Assembly (NCBI GenBank): GCA_016865935.1
Contig: VGOB01000034.1
Location: forward strand, 1 to 33,529
Source: Chloroflexota bacterium
Lineage (GTDB): Bacteria > Chloroflexota > Anaerolineae > UBA4142
Length of the DNA stretch: 33,529 nucleotides
Direction: 5' to 3'
Every line of letters begins with the position of its first letter. Within the stretch, counting starts at the first letter, position 1. This document shows, piece after piece, positions 30,476 through 33,529 of this stretch. The notes beneath the pieces are model-generated. The model made no database searches and was not told the DNA's origin. It saw only the letters and a program-made list of their open reading frames with translations. Made by a program: the position numbers and the translations under genes.

Positions 30476-30559
30476 GTCATTGCGAGGCGTAGTTTGCCGA
30501 AGCAATCTCCGAATCGCGGCTTGGGGATTGCTTCGGGCAAAAACCGCCCTCGCAATGAC
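30476..30559. repeat. GTCATTGCGAG palindromic element (right of the TIR gene)
   Basis: An 84-bp copy from GTCATTGCGAGGCG to CTCGCAATGAC with core CAATCTCC...GGGGATTG. It starts nine bases after the TIR gene stop and ends two bases before the stop codon of the convergent unknown gene. Confidence 0.93.
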
Positions 30560-30560
30560 A

Positions 30561-31370
30561 CTAACCCGCTCGCTTCTTCGTCGTGCCGGTCGCCTTGACC
30601 GGCTTGCGGTAATCGTTCTTGGGCGACCAACTGATGTACGCGTAGATCGGATATAACTGCGCGAGGCGCGCCAAAATTTCGTTCGCGATATTTTCCGCGC
30701 GCAAACGTTTATCGTCGGGCTTGTAGTAAATTCCCAAGCGCAAATCCTGCCCGCCGGGTTTGTATTTGTCCATCGTCGAATTCAACATCCCGACGTTGAC
30801 TAGACGGCTCGCTTTCGCGCGCAAGAGCTCCTCAAAGCGCGTGTACCCCTCGTCCGTCCGATAAAAACGCGAGAGCCGCAAAGTATGTTCGCCGCCAAGT
30901 TCGGCGAGCAGATTGCGAAAATGCCCGCGCTCTTCCGCGCTCACCTGCAAACGATTCTTGAGATTCTGCCCGTCCACCCACGCCTTGTCGCTGACGTACA
31001 ACTCGACCGCGAAACCATCCTTGTCCACGCGCATCGAGATCATCGCGTTCGCGTAAAAATGCCCAAAGTCCTCAAAGAGCTCGCGCTTCATCATCTTGAT
31101 CGTCGTCTCGGGTTTGCTGTAGCGCAGCGTGATGAAATCAATCCGCGGCGTCGCGGGCGAAATGCGCGACGCGCTGATGAGCCACTGCGCCATCCAGTGC
31201 GGATGCAAGTCCCACTTGTTCCGGCGAATCGCCGGATAGATTTCGCGGTGCAACAGCACGAGTTTTTCTTTGATGCGCTCGCGCTCGCCGTCGTATTCCG
31301 CGTTCGTGCCAAGCCCGTTACCAAATACCGCGTAATCGGCAGGCGAAAAATACAATCCGTCTTTCGTCAT
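30561..31370 (-). CDS. Conserved-looking protein of unknown function, soluble
   Basis: The ATG at 31370 is chosen because AAAGGGAC precedes it and it overlaps the stop of the upstream YfhO-like gene (ATGA). The 269-residue product starts MTKDGLYFSPADYAVFGNG and has no signal or membrane segment. It alternates helices and strands (KMMKRELFEDFGHFYANAM, FAVELYVSDKAWVDG, EELLRAKASRLVNVGML), with aromatic-rich YPIYAYISWSPKNDYR and a basic tail ending TTKKRAG. I do not recognise a family, nor catalytic motifs. Codon use matches the rest of the chromosome. Translational coupling to a membrane-protein gene is its only functional hint. Confidence 0.75.
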   Translation of the reverse strand: MTKDGLYFSPADYAVFGNGLGTNAEYDGERERIKEKLVLLHREIYPAIRRNKWDLHPHWMAQWLISASRISPATPRIDFITLRYSKPETTIKMMKRELFEDFGHFYANAMISMRVDKDGFAVELYVSDKAWVDGQNLKNRLQVSAEERGHFRNLLAELGGEHTLRLSRFYRTDEGYTRFEELLRAKASRLVNVGMLNSTMDKYKPGGQDLRLGIYYKPDDKRLRAENIANEILARLAQLYPIYAYISWSPKNDYRKPVKATGTTKKRAG

Positions 31371-33301
31371 TGTCCCTTTCCCAATCCAAGCATCGCAATT
31401 CCAAAAACGATCAGCAGACTCGCCGCGCTGATCGACGCGCCCAGCGCAAACGACAACGGACGATACTCGAACACGATGTCGTGCGTCCCTGGTTCGATCC
31501 GTACCGCGCGAAAAATCACATTCGCGCGCTGGATCGGCGCGGGTTGTCCGTTCACAAACGCGTTCCAACCCGGATACCACGAATCGGCAAGCACGAGATA
31601 GCCCGGCTGATCCGTCGTCGCTTTGATCTCGACGCGTTCGGGTTTGTAATTCGCGATCTCGACCGAATCGCGCGACGGCTTGGCATCGCGCAATTCGACG
31701 CCTTCACTCAACACCACCTCGCGCGCCGGATCGAATTCCGGATCGCGCAAGCGCGCGAACGCGGCGGCGTCGTCCAGCACTTGCGCGGTGTGCGCGATGA
31801 ACGCGCGCGGCAACACATCGCGGTTTCTCCACACCGCCGCCGTATCGCTAAAGTAGGCAACCCGAAAATCGTTCTTGCCCAACAACTTGGCAAGCGCGAT
31901 TGCTTGATTGCCATTGTACAGGATAATCTCTTCAATCGTCAAATAGACCTCAGGTTGCACAACGCGGACACTCACGCCGACGATCTCGTTCGGCGCGAAC
32001 GGAAAACGCGCCGTGTAGGTGTGACCCTCAAACATCCGACCGAACGCGCGCCAGAATGCCGGAAATGAATGCGCGCTGGGCGCGCGTTGATGCGGCGGTT
32101 GTTTTCGTTCGTAATCCCAGTCTGCCGTTTCGATTCCCAAACGCAGAGGGAATGTCTCCACACGCCCATCGCGCCGCCGAACATTCAACTCGCCCACGAT
32201 TGTACCGTCGGCGAGATGATCGGCTTGCTCCGTGAACGAAGAAACCTCAATCGCGGTTGCCTGCGTAGGCGGAATCATTTCCTCGTGATTCAACAGGTTG
32301 AGCGCGAGTGTGTACGGTGGAATTGCGATTTTGGCGCGCGGGCGCGGCTCAAGCGGAATCGTAAAATAGCGCACGTTGAGCAAATTCAACATCGCGGGTG
32401 ACAGTTGCCATAGATAGGACTCGTGCCACGCAGAGGATAGCGATGAGTACGCATTCGCGCTCTCTTTGCCGTAGAGCAACGCCGCATTGGGATACAAACT
32501 GTTGCGGATGGCGGGCACCGATGGAAAAATATACTGGTCAGCCAACACCCGCTCTCGCCCAGGTCGCGGATCTAAAATCGAGAGCGAACGCGGCACAATC
32601 GTTGCGCTTGCCGGCGACGTAACCTGCCCCAGCGTTTTGACAAAGAGCGGCGCCAGCCACGTGAGATCGAAGAGGATCAAGCCCGTCACAATAACTTGAA
32701 ATGTCGCGCGCGCGAGACGGCGTTGCCGAGTGAGGATGAGCAAAACTAACGTTGCCGCTGCAAAGATCAACGGAAGGATTTGCCACGCGGCGATCCAAAA
32801 TCCGAGCGGTTGTGACTCGGCAAGCCAAAGCGAGAGCAAAAACAATCCGCCCAACACGATACCCCACAGCCACGCGCGTTGCCGACCTCGGTGGGTTGGC
32901 TCCAACCGCTTCGCTAAATCATCGAACGCGATCGCGCACAGTAACGCGCCTGCAAACACAAACAACAACAGATATCGTGCTGGCGCACGAAAGAAACTAA
33001 AACCCGGCAATTGGTAGATCAAGCCATACGCCGGATTGGCATGACCCACTGCTAAAGATAACGTTCCAAGCGCAAACAGCGCAAGAAAAATGGCGCGACG
33101 ATTCTTCCGCAAGAAGGGTGCGAGGAGCGCCAACACGAGCGGCGCGAAACCAAAGTATGCCCAATACTCGTTGTTGCTCCCCTCGGATGGCTCACCTTGC
33201 CAAACTGGAAAAAACAAGTGCGGCAAAAAATCTAATGGCACCGAATAACTGGTCGCAAACTCATAGCTTGCGCTCCGCACCGAGTAGCCGACCAGTTCCA
33301 A
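31367..33301 (-). CDS. YfhO-like multi-pass membrane protein, 5'-truncated
   Basis: The visible 644 residues contain the PSLDFLPHLFFP-like region (VPLDFLPHLFFPVWQGEPS), YWAYFGFAPLVLALLAPFL, FFRAPARYLLLFVFAGALL and five or so further helices. A large extracellular domain follows, with LLNVRYFTIPL, YKPERVEIKATTDQPGYLVLADSWYPGWNAFVNG (motif LVLADSWYPGWNA) and a C-terminal helix. This is the YfhO family (bacterial membrane protein implicated in glycosyl or lipoteichoic-acid modification). The normal N-terminal third, with several helices, is absent. The frame stays coding-like upstream to about 33391 (ASAQIIPTLELVGYS) but has no start codon and meets TGA at 33392-33394. TTG at 33301 is nominal. 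Either an insertion or frameshift has removed the 5' end, so it may be a pseudogene. Confidence 0.75.
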   Translation of the reverse strand: MELVGYSVRSASYEFATSYSVPLDFLPHLFFPVWQGEPSEGSNNEYWAYFGFAPLVLALLAPFLRKNRRAIFLALFALGTLSLAVGHANPAYGLIYQLPGFSFFRAPARYLLLFVFAGALLCAIAFDDLAKRLEPTHRGRQRAWLWGIVLGGLFLLSLWLAESQPLGFWIAAWQILPLIFAAATLVLLILTRQRRLARATFQVIVTGLILFDLTWLAPLFVKTLGQVTSPASATIVPRSLSILDPRPGRERVLADQYIFPSVPAIRNSLYPNAALLYGKESANAYSSLSSAWHESYLWQLSPAMLNLLNVRYFTIPLEPRPRAKIAIPPYTLALNLLNHEEMIPPTQATAIEVSSFTEQADHLADGTIVGELNVRRRDGRVETFPLRLGIETADWDYERKQPPHQRAPSAHSFPAFWRAFGRMFEGHTYTARFPFAPNEIVGVSVRVVQPEVYLTIEEIILYNGNQAIALAKLLGKNDFRVAYFSDTAAVWRNRDVLPRAFIAHTAQVLDDAAAFARLRDPEFDPAREVVLSEGVELRDAKPSRDSVEIANYKPERVEIKATTDQPGYLVLADSWYPGWNAFVNGQPAPIQRANVIFRAVRIEPGTHDIVFEYRPLSFALGASISAASLLIVFGIAMLGLGKGQ

Positions 33302-33391
33302 GGTTGGAATGATCTGCGCCGACGCAACGCCAACAGCCAGAAGGATTACGCAAACGGCTAAGGCAAAAGTCGCGAATATCGTTTTGAGGCA

Positions 33392-33529
33392 TCATTTCAA
33401 TAACTGTAGTCTGGCGAAAATAGACCTTGGAATTGTGCAAAAACAAAAATATTGCCCGGAAATTGGCAACACGAAACTATCATCGGAAATCAAGCGTAAA
33501 ATTCCGACCGCCGGCATGTTTGAAATTGG
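33392..33529. other. Lower-GC segment at the right edge, possible mobile-element end
   Basis: Base composition changes abruptly from the cgcg-rich chromosome to AT-richer DNA where the YfhO-like reading frame breaks. A plus-strand frame starting at GTG 33435 (VQKQKYCPEIGNTKLS) is open to the edge but too short to identify. It may be the start of a transposase or foreign gene, or simply non-coding. Confidence 0.35.

Overview
The window is a GC-rich bacterial chromosome segment, rich in cgcg-type words, with nearly all genes on the minus strand. No rRNA, tRNA or phylogenetic marker settles the taxonomy. The gene set (lipoprotein oligopeptide-binding proteins, Uma2-family nucleases, a YfhO-like protein, NYN/LabA-like protein, cobinamide salvage) and the abundance of short intergenic repeats fit an uncultured Chloroflexota (Anaerolineae-like) genome. 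That is inference, not proof.

Layout. Positions 1-2550 hold the 5' end of minC, an orphan family-3 solute-binding protein and a membrane-anchored glycoside hydrolase, all minus. A plus-strand NYN/PIN-like gene follows (2650-3492). Positions 3565-13820 are an oligopeptide ABC transport block read right to left: binding protein, OppB, OppC, OppD, OppF, a Uma2 nuclease, then two more binding proteins. Positions 13807-24770 are a cobalamin salvage operon led by a cobalamin riboswitch: btuF-btuC-btuD, cobO, cobT, cbiZ, cbiB, a CobD/CobC-type aminotransferase, cobQ, cobS and cobU. Its last gene overlaps the first gene of the peptide block. Positions 24824-29261 carry a second Uma2 gene, an anchored LmeA/DUF2993-like protein, a 4-hydroxybutyryl-CoA dehydratase with all iron-sulfur ligands, and argS. 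A plus-strand pentapeptide-repeat/TIR gene (29538-30467) sits between two copies of a palindromic repeat. The right end holds an unknown gene and a YfhO-like gene whose 5' end is missing at a junction with a lower-GC segment.

How the genes work together. The B12 operon can import corrinoids (BtuFCD), adenosylate them (CobO), strip foreign lower-loop side chains (CbiZ), rebuild the aminopropanol arm (aminotransferase/decarboxylase plus CbiB), and attach a new nucleotide loop (CobU, CobT, CobS). No corrin-ring synthesis genes are present, so this is a salvage and remodelling operon under B12 control.

The most unusual feature is the repeat load. Almost every intergenic gap holds drifting tandem arrays of 7-nt words, often followed by their own reverse complement. 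The words differ from gap to gap. There are also five copies of a GTCATTGCGAG...CTCGCAATGAC palindrome and several other palindromes. These repeats enter genes: one palindrome lies in frame inside cbiB, a heptamer array lies in frame inside cobQ, another builds a peripheral arm of the cobalamin riboswitch, and several genes take their last codons and stop from repeat sequence.
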